From assembly GCF_049680855.1 (NCBI RefSeq), contig NZ_JBMPGS010000002.1, positions 868,001 through 932,000 of the forward strand: DNA of 64,000 nucleotides, given 5' to 3'. Below are positions 25,247 to 34,194 of the stretch, in pieces. Under the pieces are notes generated by a model. It searched no databases, had not been told where the DNA came from, and saw only the letters and a program-made list of their open reading frames with translations. The DNA comes from Salinimicrobium sp049680855 (lineage in GTDB: Bacteria > Bacteroidota > Bacteroidia > Flavobacteriales > Flavobacteriaceae). Position numbers and translations under genes: made by a program. Position 1 is the first letter of the stretch; the number at the start of each line of letters is the position of its first letter.

Positions 25247-26485
25247 ATGTTTTCACTTTTTAAAGAAAATGTAAGGATCGCTTTTGATTCAATTAAGAGT
25301 CAATTGCTAAGGACCATACTTACCGTTTTAATCATCGCTATTGGAATCACAGCGCTTGTAGGGATTTTGAGTGCTGTAAATGCCCTTGAAAACACCATTA
25401 GCAGTGATTTTGCTTCTATGGGAGCCAACACGTTTAACCTGCAGCGATATGATTCTGAAGTGCGTATGAACGGCGGCGAAATTGAGAAAGTAAATCCCAT
25501 TATTGGCTATCGTGAAGTAAAACAATTCAAAGAAAATTACGTATATCCCGGCACCCAGACTTCCATTTCATTTACCGGAACCTCTTCTGCTGAAGTAAAA
25601 TATGAGAATGAAAAGACAGATCCCGAAGTTAGCATTGTAGGGATCAATGAGAATTTCCTGGAAAATTCCGGTCTTTCTCTGGAAGCAGGCAGAAACCTCA
25701 CCTTTTTTGATGTTCAGAATAATAACAATGTTGCTGTTCTTGGTTCAGATTTCAAGGACGGACTTTTTCAGAATGAAGATCCAATAGGAAAAACCATAAG
25801 TGTTCGCGGTGTAAAATTCACCGTAGTGGGAATTTTGGAATCTGAGGGCTCTACCTTTGGAAATAACCAGGATCTAAGGGTTTTAATTCCTATTGAAATC
25901 GCACGATCAGTTTATACGCAAGCCAATATTAATTATCAAATAAGCGTAAAAGTTGACAATAAGGAAATGCTGGAAGGGGCACAGGACGAGGCGGTAATTA
26001 CCTTTCGGAACATACGTGGCTTAAACCCTATAGAAGATAATAATTTTGGGATGGGCCGAAGCGATGATTTGATCAACAGGATCTTTTCTATCACAAAATA
26101 CCTGAATTTAGCAGCCTGGGCGATTTCCATTATTACCATTTTTGGGTCTTCCATCGCACTTATGAATATCATGCTGGTCTCGGTTACTGAAAGAACCCGG
26201 GAAATTGGTGTTAGAAAGGCATTAGGTGCCAAAAAGAACACGATCGCAACCCAATTTTTTATGGAAACGCTTATTATTGGGCAACTTGGCGGAATACTTG
26301 GTATTATTCTGGGAATTCTTATTGGGCTCTTAGTCTCGGCAGCCGCAGGTTTTGACTTTGCAACTCCCTGGGTAGCGATTTTATGGGCAACCGCAATTAC
26401 CATTTTTGTAGCGATTCTCGCGGGTAGTTATCCCGCAGTAAAAGCGGCGAAACAGGATCCTATCGAGTCATTAAGGTACGAGTAA
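25247..26485 (+). CDS. MacB/FtsX-type ABC transporter permease
   Basis: 412 residues in the standard order: membrane segment 1 (LRTILTVLIIAIGITALVGIL), a large periplasmic MacB-like domain (about 45-275), then three membrane segments from LNLAAWAISIITIFGSSIAL to the C-terminus, including the conserved VSVTERTREIGVRKALGAKK loop. Such permeases work with an ABC ATPase in lipoprotein release, efflux or mechanotransmission; the ATPase is not adjacent. It is a single-gene unit here, so partner and substrate are unknown. Confidence 0.9.
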   Translation: MFSLFKENVRIAFDSIKSQLLRTILTVLIIAIGITALVGILSAVNALENTISSDFASMGANTFNLQRYDSEVRMNGGEIEKVNPIIGYREVKQFKENYVYPGTQTSISFTGTSSAEVKYENEKTDPEVSIVGINENFLENSGLSLEAGRNLTFFDVQNNNNVAVLGSDFKDGLFQNEDPIGKTISVRGVKFTVVGILESEGSTFGNNQDLRVLIPIEIARSVYTQANINYQISVKVDNKEMLEGAQDEAVITFRNIRGLNPIEDNNFGMGRSDDLINRIFSITKYLNLAAWAISIITIFGSSIALMNIMLVSVTERTREIGVRKALGAKKNTIATQFFMETLIIGQLGGILGIILGILIGLLVSAAAGFDFATPWVAILWATAITIFVAILAGSYPAVKAAKQDPIESLRYE

Positions 26486-26683
26486 GCGAAAATTAGAGAC
26501 TTAGAAGTTCATCCGAGAACGGATGAAAGATTCGGGTGACAAGAAGCTAAGTGCTTATTCAAATCACAATTTTAGAGAAGCAGCTTGTTTTTTGTCCCCA
26601 GTATATCAAGCTATTGAATAATAGAAAAATAGCGCTCCCGTGAAAGCATGCCGATGTTCTCTTTTTCAGAGAGAACACATTTC

Positions 26684-27157
26684 CTATAAATCCAGATGTT
26701 TTTCAAAAAAGCCGTATAATTCTCCCTTTGTAATCACTGCGCCCTGCTGAATTAGAGCAAAAATATCCTTATTTCGGTCATCGCTAATGGCTTTGGAAGA
26801 AGTATACAAGGAAACAGAATCATCCATAAGATTTTGCTGCAGCCAGTCATAACCGGCCCTAGTGGTAACATCTACCTTTTTATCTTCCACCTTTATAGCT
26901 ATAAGATAAAGAGCTGTTTCAGTTATTTTAAAAAGATGAATTTGCTGCGGAGAAAAATGCTCCAAAAACCTGGCCTGGTTTAACACTCCTTCCCACACAA
27001 GATCACTAAAAACATCCAGCTCTTCTTCGGCAGTTTGAGGTTTATTGATTTTGATATCTTCCCATTCATCTGCCGTGATGCTTTGCGTGGCCAGGAAATT
27101 GATGAATTCCTGGTGCAGTTCATCAAATTGTTCTTTGGTAAGTCGGGCGTACTTCAT
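26684..27157 (-). CDS. DUF6495 family protein
   Basis: 157 residues, soluble, no signal. The start MKYARLTKEQFDELHQEFIN and the segment FSDLVWEGVLNQARFLEHFS are those I associate with DUF6495, a Flavobacteriia family of unknown function usually found beside the ribosomal protein genes rpsF-rpsR-rplI, as here. The C-terminal part is alpha-helical and acidic. It is read on the same strand as rplI but separated by a terminator, so it is probably transcribed on its own. Confidence 0.7.
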   Translation of the reverse strand: MKYARLTKEQFDELHQEFINFLATQSITADEWEDIKINKPQTAEEELDVFSDLVWEGVLNQARFLEHFSPQQIHLFKITETALYLIAIKVEDKKVDVTTRAGYDWLQQNLMDDSVSLYTSSKAISDDRNKDIFALIQQGAVITKGELYGFFEKHLDL

Positions 27158-27184
27158 TTTTTAAAAATTAAGGTGATAAAACAG

Positions 27185-27213
27185 AAAAGCCTACTTCAAC
27201 AGAAGCAGGCTTT
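27185..27213 (-). terminator. Rho-independent terminator of the rpsF-rpsR-rplI operon
   Basis: On the minus strand AAAGCCTGCTTC and GAAGTAGGCTTT form a stem with loop TGTT, followed by T-rich sequence. It begins 20 nt after the rplI stop. Confidence 0.85.
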
Positions 27214-27232
27214 ACTTTATATGCTTAGAAGA

Positions 27233-27682
27233 TTATGCTTCTGAAACCACATCAAAAGAAAAGTTAGAAATAACTTCTCTGTGAAAACGAAGGGTAGCAT
27301 CATACTGCCCTAAACGCTTGATATTTCCACCGGCAATAGAAATAAATTTCTTGTCGATCTCCACACCTTCTTTAGCCAAAGCATCAGAAAGATCTGCATC
27401 TGTAACAGATCCATAGATCTTATCACCTGCACCTGCCTTGGCAGTAAGCTTAATATCAAGTCCGTTTAATTTTTCGGCCTGTTTCTTAGCTTCATCTATT
27501 TGTTTCTTCTCTTTATAAGCGCGTTGCTTAAGAGTTTCATCCAAAACTTTTTTGGTAGACGGAGTCGCCAATTCTGCATAACCCTGAGGAATTAAGTAGT
27601 TTCGGCCGTATCCGTTCTTCACGTTTACCACGTCATCTTTAAAACCTAACTTCTCTACGTCTTTTTTAAGTATCAATTCCAT
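27233..27682 (-). CDS. rplI: 50S ribosomal protein bL9
   Basis: 149 residues. The conserved N-terminal domain MELILKKDVEKLGFKDDVVN VKNGYGRNYLIPQG is complete, followed by the long connecting helix (about 40-75) and the C-terminal RNA-binding domain. It binds 23S rRNA near the L1 stalk base. Last gene of the rpsF-rpsR-rplI operon, 12 nt after rpsR. Confidence 0.98.
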   Translation of the reverse strand: MELILKKDVEKLGFKDDVVNVKNGYGRNYLIPQGYAELATPSTKKVLDETLKQRAYKEKKQIDEAKKQAEKLNGLDIKLTAKAGAGDKIYGSVTDADLSDALAKEGVEIDKKFISIAGGNIKRLGQYDATLRFHREVISNFSFDVVSEA

Positions 27683-27694
27683 AATAGCCCCTTT

Positions 27695-27991
27695 TTATTT
27701 TAATAAATCGCCAACATAAGGCATTAATGCTAAATGACGTGCACGTTTCACAGCTACAGCCACTTTTCTTTGATATTTCAAAGATGTTCCTGTAAGACGA
27801 CGTGGAAGCAATTTCCCCTGCTCGTTTACAAAACTCATTAAGAAATCGGGATCTTTGTAATCGATGTATTTAATACCAGACCTCTTAAAACGACAATATT
27901 TCTTCGCTTTGCTGGTCTCGATATTTAACGGGGTAAGATATCTAATCTCCCCATCTTTCTTTCCTTTCGCTTGTTGTTCTATAGATGACAT
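27695..27991 (-). CDS. rpsR: 30S ribosomal protein bS18
   Basis: 98 residues with the S18 core YCRFKRSGIKYIDYKDPDFL and RRLTGTSLKYQRKVAVAVKR. It forms the platform of the small subunit together with bS6, whose gene ends 2 nt upstream. Cys in YCRF is the only candidate for the zinc-type N-terminus seen in some lineages. Confidence 0.98.
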   Translation of the reverse strand: MSSIEQQAKGKKDGEIRYLTPLNIETSKAKKYCRFKRSGIKYIDYKDPDFLMSFVNEQGKLLPRRLTGTSLKYQRKVAVAVKRARHLALMPYVGDLLK

Positions 27992-27993
27992 AC

Positions 27994-28332
27994 TTACGCT
28001 TTTTCTTTATTTCTGTTTCTTCTTTTCTCAGCCCAGGCAATCGCATGTTTATCTAACTTCACAGTTAAATAACGCATGATGCGCTCATCTCTTCTGAATT
28101 CAAGTTCCAGTGGGGAAATAGCTTCACCGGGAACGGTGTACTCCAATAAGTGATAAAAACCACTCTTCTTGTGTTGAATTGGATAAGCTAATTTTTTTAG
28201 CCCCCAGTTCTCTTTTGATATCATCTTGGCACCGTTAGAAACAAGAAAATCTTCGTATTTCTTAACTGTTTCCTTTACCTGGTCATCAGATAAAACGGGA
28301 TTCAAGATGAAAACAGTTTCATAATGATTCAT
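27994..28332 (-). CDS. rpsF: 30S ribosomal protein bS6
   Basis: 112 residues, starting MNHYETVFILNPVLSDDQVK, with NWGLKKLAYPIQHKKSGFYH in the centre: the family's rRNA- and bS18-binding face. First gene of the operon; a flavobacterial -7 element lies 39-46 nt upstream of the start. Confidence 0.98.
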   Translation of the reverse strand: MNHYETVFILNPVLSDDQVKETVKKYEDFLVSNGAKMISKENWGLKKLAYPIQHKKSGFYHLLEYTVPGEAISPLELEFRRDERIMRYLTVKLDKHAIAWAEKRRNRNKEKA

Positions 28333-28370
28333 AAAAATTTACTTTAAATTAAATTGGGTGCAAAAATATA

Positions 28371-28378
28371 ATTAATAT
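28371..28378 (-). promoter_or_regulatory. Flavobacterial -7 element of rpsF
   Basis: On the minus strand TATTTTTG fits the TAnnTTTG consensus of Bacteroidota primary sigma factor promoters and sits 38 nt upstream of the rpsF ATG, leaving a short leader that could carry an autoregulatory structure. Confidence 0.6.
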
Positions 28379-28499
28379 TTCTATTTTCAAAGCAAAGATT
28401 CAATGACAAAATGCAGGATTAATCGGCCAGTGGTTAATTTAAATTGTTTCTTTTGATTTTTATATGTAATATTGCTCTAAACTAACCTATTTAACTACT

Positions 28500-29210
28500 G
28501 TGGAAGATGTTATACTAAAATGTGCTGTAGTTGATGATTCCAGCTTACAACGTTTGTCTATTGTAAAGCTGATAAAAGATCATCCTTCCCTTAAACTAGT
28601 AGCCGAATACAACAATGCCATTGAAACTAAAAATGGCCTTTTAGACACCGAAGTTGACCTTATTTTCCTCGACATTGAAATGCCGATCCTTTCGGGATTT
28701 GATTTGCTGGATGACCTCCCCAATAAACCACAAATCATCTTTGTAACAGGAAAAACAAAGTATGCCTTCAAGGCATTTGATTATGACGCCATCGACTACC
28801 TTCACAAGCCCATTTCCAAAGACAGGTTCCAAAATGCCGTCTCTAAAGCACTCAACCTTTACAGGCTTAAAAATGAAGGCATGCCTGTTGAAGATGATAA
28901 CTACATCTTCGTAAAAAGCAATTTAAAGAACCGTAAGGTATTTCTCAATAAGTTAAAATATATTGAGGCGCTGGGAGATTATGTGAAGTTTGTTACAGAA
29001 AAAGACAGTTTTGTTGTGTTGGCAACTATGAAATCTTTTGAGAACCAGCTTCCCTCAGATAAATTCCTGAGAATTCACAAATCTTACATTGTAAATCTTG
29101 ATAAGATTGAGCGGTACAACAGCAGGAACATAGAAATTGACAAGCAGCAAATCCCTTTAAGCAGGCACAAAAAGTCAAATCTTATTGAAGCCCTTGCCGC
29201 GAATCAATAG
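28500..29210 (+). CDS. LytTR-family response regulator
   Basis: 236 residues. Receiver domain (about 6-125) with VVDDSS acidic pocket, phospho-acceptor Asp in LIFLDIEMPILSG, Thr/Lys positions in IIFVTGKTKYAF and DYLHKPIS. A LytTR DNA-binding domain (about 140-235) follows (YIEALGDYVKFVTEKDSF, FLRIHKSYIVNLDKI). The start is GTG at 28500; no in-frame ATG fits. No sensor kinase is adjacent, so it is an orphan regulator. The 3' end overlaps the convergent priA stop by 7 nt. Confidence 0.92.
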   Translation: MEDVILKCAVVDDSSLQRLSIVKLIKDHPSLKLVAEYNNAIETKNGLLDTEVDLIFLDIEMPILSGFDLLDDLPNKPQIIFVTGKTKYAFKAFDYDAIDYLHKPISKDRFQNAVSKALNLYRLKNEGMPVEDDNYIFVKSNLKNRKVFLNKLKYIEALGDYVKFVTEKDSFVVLATMKSFENQLPSDKFLRIHKSYIVNLDKIERYNSRNIEIDKQQIPLSRHKKSNLIEALAANQ

Positions 29211-31657
29211 GGATCAACGTTTATGACCAGCCTTAAACTCCTGTAAGGGCCAATAGCTCTAAAACTGGTAAATATTTTTTCCATGACCTTCTTGGTCCTG
29301 GTAACCGACTGCTCCTGCGGAATCTTCACGAGAATGTTTTTGTAATATTCATTTCTAATTCTGGCGACCGGTGGAAATTCTGGACCCAGCACATGTTCGC
29401 CAAACACCTGCTTTAATCCTTTCGCAAGCCAGTCTGCGCCTTCGTTTACTCTTGAAAAATCCCTGCCCTTCAAAGTGATCCTTATCAACCTGAAAAAAGG
29501 TGGATATTTATACTGCCTTCTTTCTTCAAGCTGTTCCTCATACATTTCCACATAATTGTTGGTAGAAACCTGTTGTACAATCCTGTGATGCGGGTTGTAG
29601 GTTTGCACCAGTACCAACCCCTGCTCTTTTGTTCTTCCGGCACGTCCTGCCACCTGCAGCATTAGCTGGAAACTTCTTTCATGCGCCCTAAAGTCAGGAA
29701 AATTCAGCAGCGTATCCGCATTCATAATCCCAACCAGTCTCACATTTCTAAAATCCAGCCCTTTAGTAAGCATTTGGGTACCAACCAGCACATCGATCTC
29801 CCTTTTTTCAAAAGCAGTGATTATTTTTTCATAACCATGTTTTCCGCGGGTGGTATCCAGGTCCATCCGGCCTATTTTATGCTCCGGAAATAGTGCTTTC
29901 AGCTCAGTTTCCACCTGCTCTGTACCAAAACCTTTTGTACTAAGTTCTGGGCTACCACAAGCCATACATTTTTGCTGAAGCGCCATGTGATAGCCACAAT
30001 AATGGCAGCGCAACTGGTTGTTATGGCTGTGAAATGTAAGGCTCACATCACAATTTGGACACTGCGGGGATTGTCCGCAGGTATTGCATTCCAGAATGGG
30101 GGAAAATCCGCGGCGGTTTTGAAAAAGTATCACCTGTTCCCCATTTCCTAAAGTTTCCCTGATCTCTTCCTCCAACCTGTCTGAGAAATGGCCTTTCATC
30201 CGCTTTTTTCGATACTTTTCCTTAATATCAACCACCTCGATCTTTGGAAGCAGTACATTTCCGAAGCGCCTGTTAAGGTTCACCAGTTTGTACTTATGAT
30301 GATCTGCATTAAAGTAAGATTCTAGAGCCGGCGTTGCTGAACCCAACAGCACATTGCATTTATGAAGATTCCCCAGCACCACAGCTAAATCTCTCGCATT
30401 ATATCGTGGCGCAGGGTCGTATTGCTTAAAAGTAGATTCATGTTCCTCATCTACCACAATAAGCCCCAGCTCCTGAAACGGAAGAAAAATACTGGACCTC
30501 ACTCCTACCACCACTCTCGCATTTTTATTATTGGCAAGAATATTTTGATATACTTCTACCCGTTCATTGACCGAATATTTGCTGTGATATACCGCCACCT
30601 GTTCCCCAAAATAATTCTGAAGCCTGGAAATAAGCTGGGCCGTAAGTGCAATTTCAGGAAGAAGGAAAAGCACCTGTTTCCCTTCAGAAATGACATTTTC
30701 AATAAGCTTTACATAGATCTCTGTCTTTCCTGAAGAAGTTACACCATGAAGCAAGCAAACATTTTCAGACTCAAAAGACTGCTGCACTTCGTCGAGTGCT
30801 TTTTCCTGGAATTCATTGAGCTCCACCGCAGCAGAAATTTCTTTTTCTTCGTACTGCATCCTTTGCGTTTGAAGATGAAATTCTTCCAACACCTGCTTAT
30901 CGATCAAAGATTTAATAGTAGTGGCACTTGCTTTGCTCGCTTTACTTAATTCGGAAACCTTTACATGCTTTTTTGTCTTTGCCGCCAACGAAAATAATGT
31001 CAATACCACTTCCCGCTGTTTTGGGGCACGATCCAAATTGTCCAGCAATTCATGCATTTTTGCCTCTTCAGAATAAACAGCATGTAATTGAACATAGCGC
31101 TCCATTTTTGGCTTGTACTGCTCATAGATTTCCTGGTTTACCACCACCACCTTCTTTTCCACCAGGGAATTAATGACAGAGAGTACTGTTTTGCGGTCTA
31201 GCAGCTGCACAATCTCCTGAATCTTTAATGACGACTGACTTTGAAGGGCTTCAAAAAGCAGGAATTCATCATCAGACAAGGTAGCTTCGTCAGGTTTTGC
31301 TTCTTTATTCAGCTGCACCACGGTTTCACTCTCCAGCAAAAAAGCGCTTGGAATAGCAGCTCTTAACACCTCGCCTTCTGCACACATGTAATAAGAAGCA
31401 ATCCATTTCCAAAACTTCAATTGTTTTTGAGTCACCACAGGCTGCTCATCCAGGATTTGCTCTATGGGCTTGGCCTCATAAAGTTGTGGCGCCTCCCCGT
31501 GTATCTTTGAAATAATACCCGTATACACCTTTGATTTTCCAAATGGCACTGCCACCCGCATTCCCGGCTGCAGAAAATCTGCTTCAGCCCCGGAAACAGC
31601 ATAGGTAAAGTGTTTTTCCAAAGGAAGCGGTAAAATAACATTTATGAAATGCGACAT
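29204..31657 (-). CDS. priA: Primosomal replication protein N' (PriA helicase)
   Basis: 817 residues. N-terminal DNA-binding domain (FTYAVSGAEADFLQPGMRVAVPFG), then the helicase core: Walker A GVTSSGKTEIYVK, DEEH in VVDEEHESTFKQYDPAPRYNARD, and GSATPALESYF. A zinc module of paired cysteines (CNTCGQSPQCPNCD, CHYCGYH, CMACGS) interrupts the second lobe, as in PriA. VAGRAGRTKEQG is motif VI. It restarts stalled replication forks by loading the primosome. The -7 promoter element lies 17 nt upstream. Confidence 0.97.
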   Translation of the reverse strand: MSHFINVILPLPLEKHFTYAVSGAEADFLQPGMRVAVPFGKSKVYTGIISKIHGEAPQLYEAKPIEQILDEQPVVTQKQLKFWKWIASYYMCAEGEVLRAAIPSAFLLESETVVQLNKEAKPDEATLSDDEFLLFEALQSQSSLKIQEIVQLLDRKTVLSVINSLVEKKVVVVNQEIYEQYKPKMERYVQLHAVYSEEAKMHELLDNLDRAPKQREVVLTLFSLAAKTKKHVKVSELSKASKASATTIKSLIDKQVLEEFHLQTQRMQYEEKEISAAVELNEFQEKALDEVQQSFESENVCLLHGVTSSGKTEIYVKLIENVISEGKQVLFLLPEIALTAQLISRLQNYFGEQVAVYHSKYSVNERVEVYQNILANNKNARVVVGVRSSIFLPFQELGLIVVDEEHESTFKQYDPAPRYNARDLAVVLGNLHKCNVLLGSATPALESYFNADHHKYKLVNLNRRFGNVLLPKIEVVDIKEKYRKKRMKGHFSDRLEEEIRETLGNGEQVILFQNRRGFSPILECNTCGQSPQCPNCDVSLTFHSHNNQLRCHYCGYHMALQQKCMACGSPELSTKGFGTEQVETELKALFPEHKIGRMDLDTTRGKHGYEKIITAFEKREIDVLVGTQMLTKGLDFRNVRLVGIMNADTLLNFPDFRAHERSFQLMLQVAGRAGRTKEQGLVLVQTYNPHHRIVQQVSTNNYVEMYEEQLEERRQYKYPPFFRLIRITLKGRDFSRVNEGADWLAKGLKQVFGEHVLGPEFPPVARIRNEYYKNILVKIPQEQSVTRTKKVMEKIFTSFRAIGPYRSLRLVINVDPY

Positions 31658-31673
31658 GCGAGCGGCTTTTCAG

Positions 31674-31681
31674 CAAAAATA
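31674..31681 (-). promoter_or_regulatory. Flavobacterial -7 element of priA
   Basis: TATTTTTG on the minus strand, matching TAnnTTTG, 16 nt before the priA ATG and downstream of the terminator that ends the preceding gene. Confidence 0.55.
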
Positions 31682-31701
31682 AAATTCTTTGCGCATAAAA
31701 A

Positions 31702-31730
31702 AGAAACCATTCTGTAAAAGAACGGTTTCT
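31702..31730 (-). terminator. Terminator of the chalcone isomerase-like gene
   Basis: On the minus strand AGAAACCGTTCT pairs with AGAATGGTTTCT (one G-T pair) and is followed by TTTTTT. It lies about 55 nt after the gene's stop and just ahead of the priA promoter. Confidence 0.8.
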
Positions 31731-31786
31731 CTACATATTAAGGAATACAGATCCTTTAATTTCCCGCCAAACCTGTATAAATCATA

Positions 31787-32350
31787 TTATTTCCCCAAAA
31801 GGTCATCCTTTAAACCATCATCTGCAGGGCGGTTGGACAACCAGATGCCAAAAAGGGCTTTTTTGAAATCCAGTCCTTTCAAAGTTACTTTTTCTTCGCC
31901 ATTTTTATAAGCGACCACTCCTCCTTCTGAAGGCAAATAAACCAGGTCAAAAATGTCATTTTTCGCTACATCTTCTCTAAGAAAACCCAACATTCTATCA
32001 ATTTCTCCCTGGATGGGTGCCGTATTTCCTCCGGTGGACTTTTCGAAACCATCAGTCACTGCATCAACCAGTTTCCCACTGCTAATTAGCTTAGACACGA
32101 TATGCAGTTTAATGGCCATGGGTTTATCTGCATTCAAAATGGCATTTGCATCGCTGCTTTTTTCGCTGAGATACAAACCGGCGGCATAAAGGTCAATCCA
32201 TAATTTTTCCCTTACCCCACTTCCGTTTAGCATTACTTTTTGATTCTTGTAGGTTTCAGTCGCAGGCAGCTCTACTCCTCCTACTTTTGTTTGCGCCGAG
32301 GAAACTGTAATGAAGAAAACTGCGGTAAAGGATAAAAATAGATTTTTCAT
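31787..32350 (-). CDS. Chalcone isomerase-like secreted protein
   Basis: 187 residues with a signal peptide (MKNLFLSFTAVFFITVSSAQ). The body shows the CHI fold pattern: VGGVELPATETYKNQKVMLN, GSGVREKLWIDLYAAGLYLS, IQGEIDRMLGFLREDVAKND, and FKKALFGIWLSNRPADDGLK. Bacterial members are not flavonoid enzymes; they are thought to bind fatty acid-like ligands, with no proven role. It is the last gene after nadC and the BrkB-type gene on the same strand (21-nt gap) and carries one full AAAAATGTCATTTTT motif within its coding region. Confidence 0.85.
   Translation of the reverse strand: MKNLFLSFTAVFFITVSSAQTKVGGVELPATETYKNQKVMLNGSGVREKLWIDLYAAGLYLSEKSSDANAILNADKPMAIKLHIVSKLISSGKLVDAVTDGFEKSTGGNTAPIQGEIDRMLGFLREDVAKNDIFDLVYLPSEGGVVAYKNGEEKVTLKGLDFKKALFGIWLSNRPADDGLKDDLLGK
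31949..31963. repeat. Copy of AAAAATGNCATTTTT inside a coding region
   Basis: AAAAATGTCATTTTT lies in the chalcone isomerase-like gene, encoding the KNDIF part of VAKNDIFDLV. Confidence 0.7.
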
Positions 32351-32371
32351 GATTTTGAGAATTGAGTTAGG

Positions 32372-33283
32372 TTATTTCTTTTTTAGCTTGATTAATGATG
32401 CATTAAGTTCAAATCCGAGCAACAATATATTAGAATTTATCCATATATACACCATTAATATAAGTAATGCACCAATTGAGCCATAAAGCTCATTATAAGA
32501 AGAAAAGTTCTCAATATAAATACCAAACAGGAAAGTCATCAAAATGATCAAAAAAGTACTAAAAAATGCACCTATAGAAAAAAACCTGGACAACCTCCCT
32601 TCTTTTGTCCCATAATAGTAGAGCGTAGCTACACCCACATATATCATGGCAATAAACATGATATACCTCCCGATATCTGCCCATAGCACTTCGTTTGAAA
32701 CAACTCCTACAGATTTTAGATCCTCCATGATATAAGTTAGATATATAGTCACTACCACCGAGAACAGCACCAGCAGAGCCAAAATAATAGATACTCCCAC
32801 TGCAATTATATATTGCCGTATAATCGACCTGTTGACCCGGGTATGATAGGAAAATTCAAATCCGGTGAAAATCGCATTCACCCCATTTGCCATCAAAAAA
32901 ATAGATAAAAGGAATGCGAAAGAGAGTAAACCTCCTCTCTTTTTTGCTGCAATATCTTCAAGAATAGGATCAAAAAATGTAGAAGTTTCCGGCGGTAATA
33001 AGGAATCCAGGTAAACCAGGAATTCAATCTGAAAATCGTCAATGAAGTCTATGAAAGGAACCAGGTTTAACATGAAAAGAAAAAAAGGAAAAACCGCCAT
33101 AAAAAAGCTAAAAGCAATGGCACTGGCTCTCGTGGAAAAGGTTCCTTTTACAATTCCTCCATAAAAAATAATAATTAAATTGTATAGACTAAGCCCTTCA
33201 AAACCGGGCAACACGATGCTCTTCGTTTTGCGGGTCCACCACTTCTTGAAATCATTTTTTTTTGACACCACCCGGCTGCTCAT
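32372..33283 (-). CDS. YihY/BrkB-family inner-membrane protein
   Basis: 303 residues with about six membrane segments. Family landmarks: ASAIAFSFFMAVFPFFLFMLN near residue 55, FLLSIFLMANGVNAIFTGFEF near 130 and GSIGALLILMVYIWINSNILLLGFELNA near the C-terminus. It was once called ribonuclease BN but is now seen as a membrane protein of unclear, possibly transport, function. It starts directly after the nadC stop with no gap, so it is co-translated with nadC. Confidence 0.9.
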   Translation of the reverse strand: MSSRVVSKKNDFKKWWTRKTKSIVLPGFEGLSLYNLIIIFYGGIVKGTFSTRASAIAFSFFMAVFPFFLFMLNLVPFIDFIDDFQIEFLVYLDSLLPPETSTFFDPILEDIAAKKRGGLLSFAFLLSIFLMANGVNAIFTGFEFSYHTRVNRSIIRQYIIAVGVSIILALLVLFSVVVTIYLTYIMEDLKSVGVVSNEVLWADIGRYIMFIAMIYVGVATLYYYGTKEGRLSRFFSIGAFFSTFLIILMTFLFGIYIENFSSYNELYGSIGALLILMVYIWINSNILLLGFELNASLIKLKKK

Positions 33284-34144
33284 CTAGTGAACGGCTTTTA
33301 AACTAAGGTCGAGGTTATGAACAGAATGGGTTAAAGCACCGCTTGAAATAAAATCTACTCCGCATTCCGCATACTTTCTGGCCGTATCCAGGGTGATCCC
33401 ACCACTGGATTCGGTTTGGCATTTCCCATCGATAAGCTGTACTGCTTTCTTAGTATCTTCATAGCTAAAATTGTCTATTAAAATACGATGTACACCTTCC
33501 ATTTCCAGAATTTCTCTAATTTCCCTCAAATTTCTTGCCTCCACTATGATTTTAAGATCTAGGTGGTTATCCTGAAGATAATCCTGCGTTTTCTTAATGG
33601 CCGTCTTCACACCTCCCGCAAAATCAATATGATTGTCCTTTAGCATGATCATATCATACAAGGCGAACCTGTGGTTTTCTCCTCCCCCAATTTTTACAGC
33701 CCATTTTTCAAGAGCTCTAATTCCCGGGGTCGTTTTTCTGGTATCCAGGATCCTGGCATTCGTCCCCTCCAGTTTGTCAACAAAAGTTTTGGTCTTGGTT
33801 GCGATGGCACTCATGCGCTGCATGGCATTAAGCACAAGACGTTCTGCCTTTAGAATGGAACGGGAAGATCCTTCCACGTAAAAAGCAATGTCCTTCGGAA
33901 TAATTTTGCTTCCATCCTCTAGTAAAACTTCCATTCTCAATGAAGGGTCTACCTCTTCAAACACTCTTTTTGCAAAATCCACACCGGCAAGTACGCCTTC
34001 GTCCTTAACGAGCAATTTAGCTTTTCCCGTTGCAGTTTCAGGAATGCAGGCAAGTGAACTGTGATCACCATCGCCCACATCTTCTCTTATCGCATTTTTT
34101 ATGATAATCTCAATTTCCTTCTCAAATTGTTCTTTTGAAATCAT
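33284..34144 (-). CDS. nadC: Nicotinate-nucleotide pyrophosphorylase (carboxylating)
   Basis: 286 residues. It joins quinolinate and PRPP to form nicotinate mononucleotide in de novo NAD synthesis. Key motifs: RLVLNAMQRMSAIATKT, LDTRKTTPGIRALEKWAVKIGGGENHR (Arg and Lys phosphate contacts), MIMLKDNHID and the C-terminal ESSGGITLDTARKYAECGVD barrel end. It is divergent from rlmH; the YihY/BrkB gene follows without a gap. Confidence 0.97.
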   Translation of the reverse strand: MISKEQFEKEIEIIIKNAIREDVGDGDHSSLACIPETATGKAKLLVKDEGVLAGVDFAKRVFEEVDPSLRMEVLLEDGSKIIPKDIAFYVEGSSRSILKAERLVLNAMQRMSAIATKTKTFVDKLEGTNARILDTRKTTPGIRALEKWAVKIGGGENHRFALYDMIMLKDNHIDFAGGVKTAIKKTQDYLQDNHLDLKIIVEARNLREIREILEMEGVHRILIDNFSYEDTKKAVQLIDGKCQTESSGGITLDTARKYAECGVDFISSGALTHSVHNLDLSLKAVH

Positions 34145-34153
34145 TGGAGTCCT

Positions 34154-34161
34154 TATTTTTG
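34154..34161 (+). promoter_or_regulatory. Flavobacterial -7 element of rlmH
   Basis: TATTTTTG fits TAnnTTTG and lies 33 nt upstream of the rlmH ATG in the 50-bp gap shared with divergent nadC. Confidence 0.5.
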
Positions 34162-34194
34162 CTAAAGTTACAAAGTAAACACTAATTTAACTGC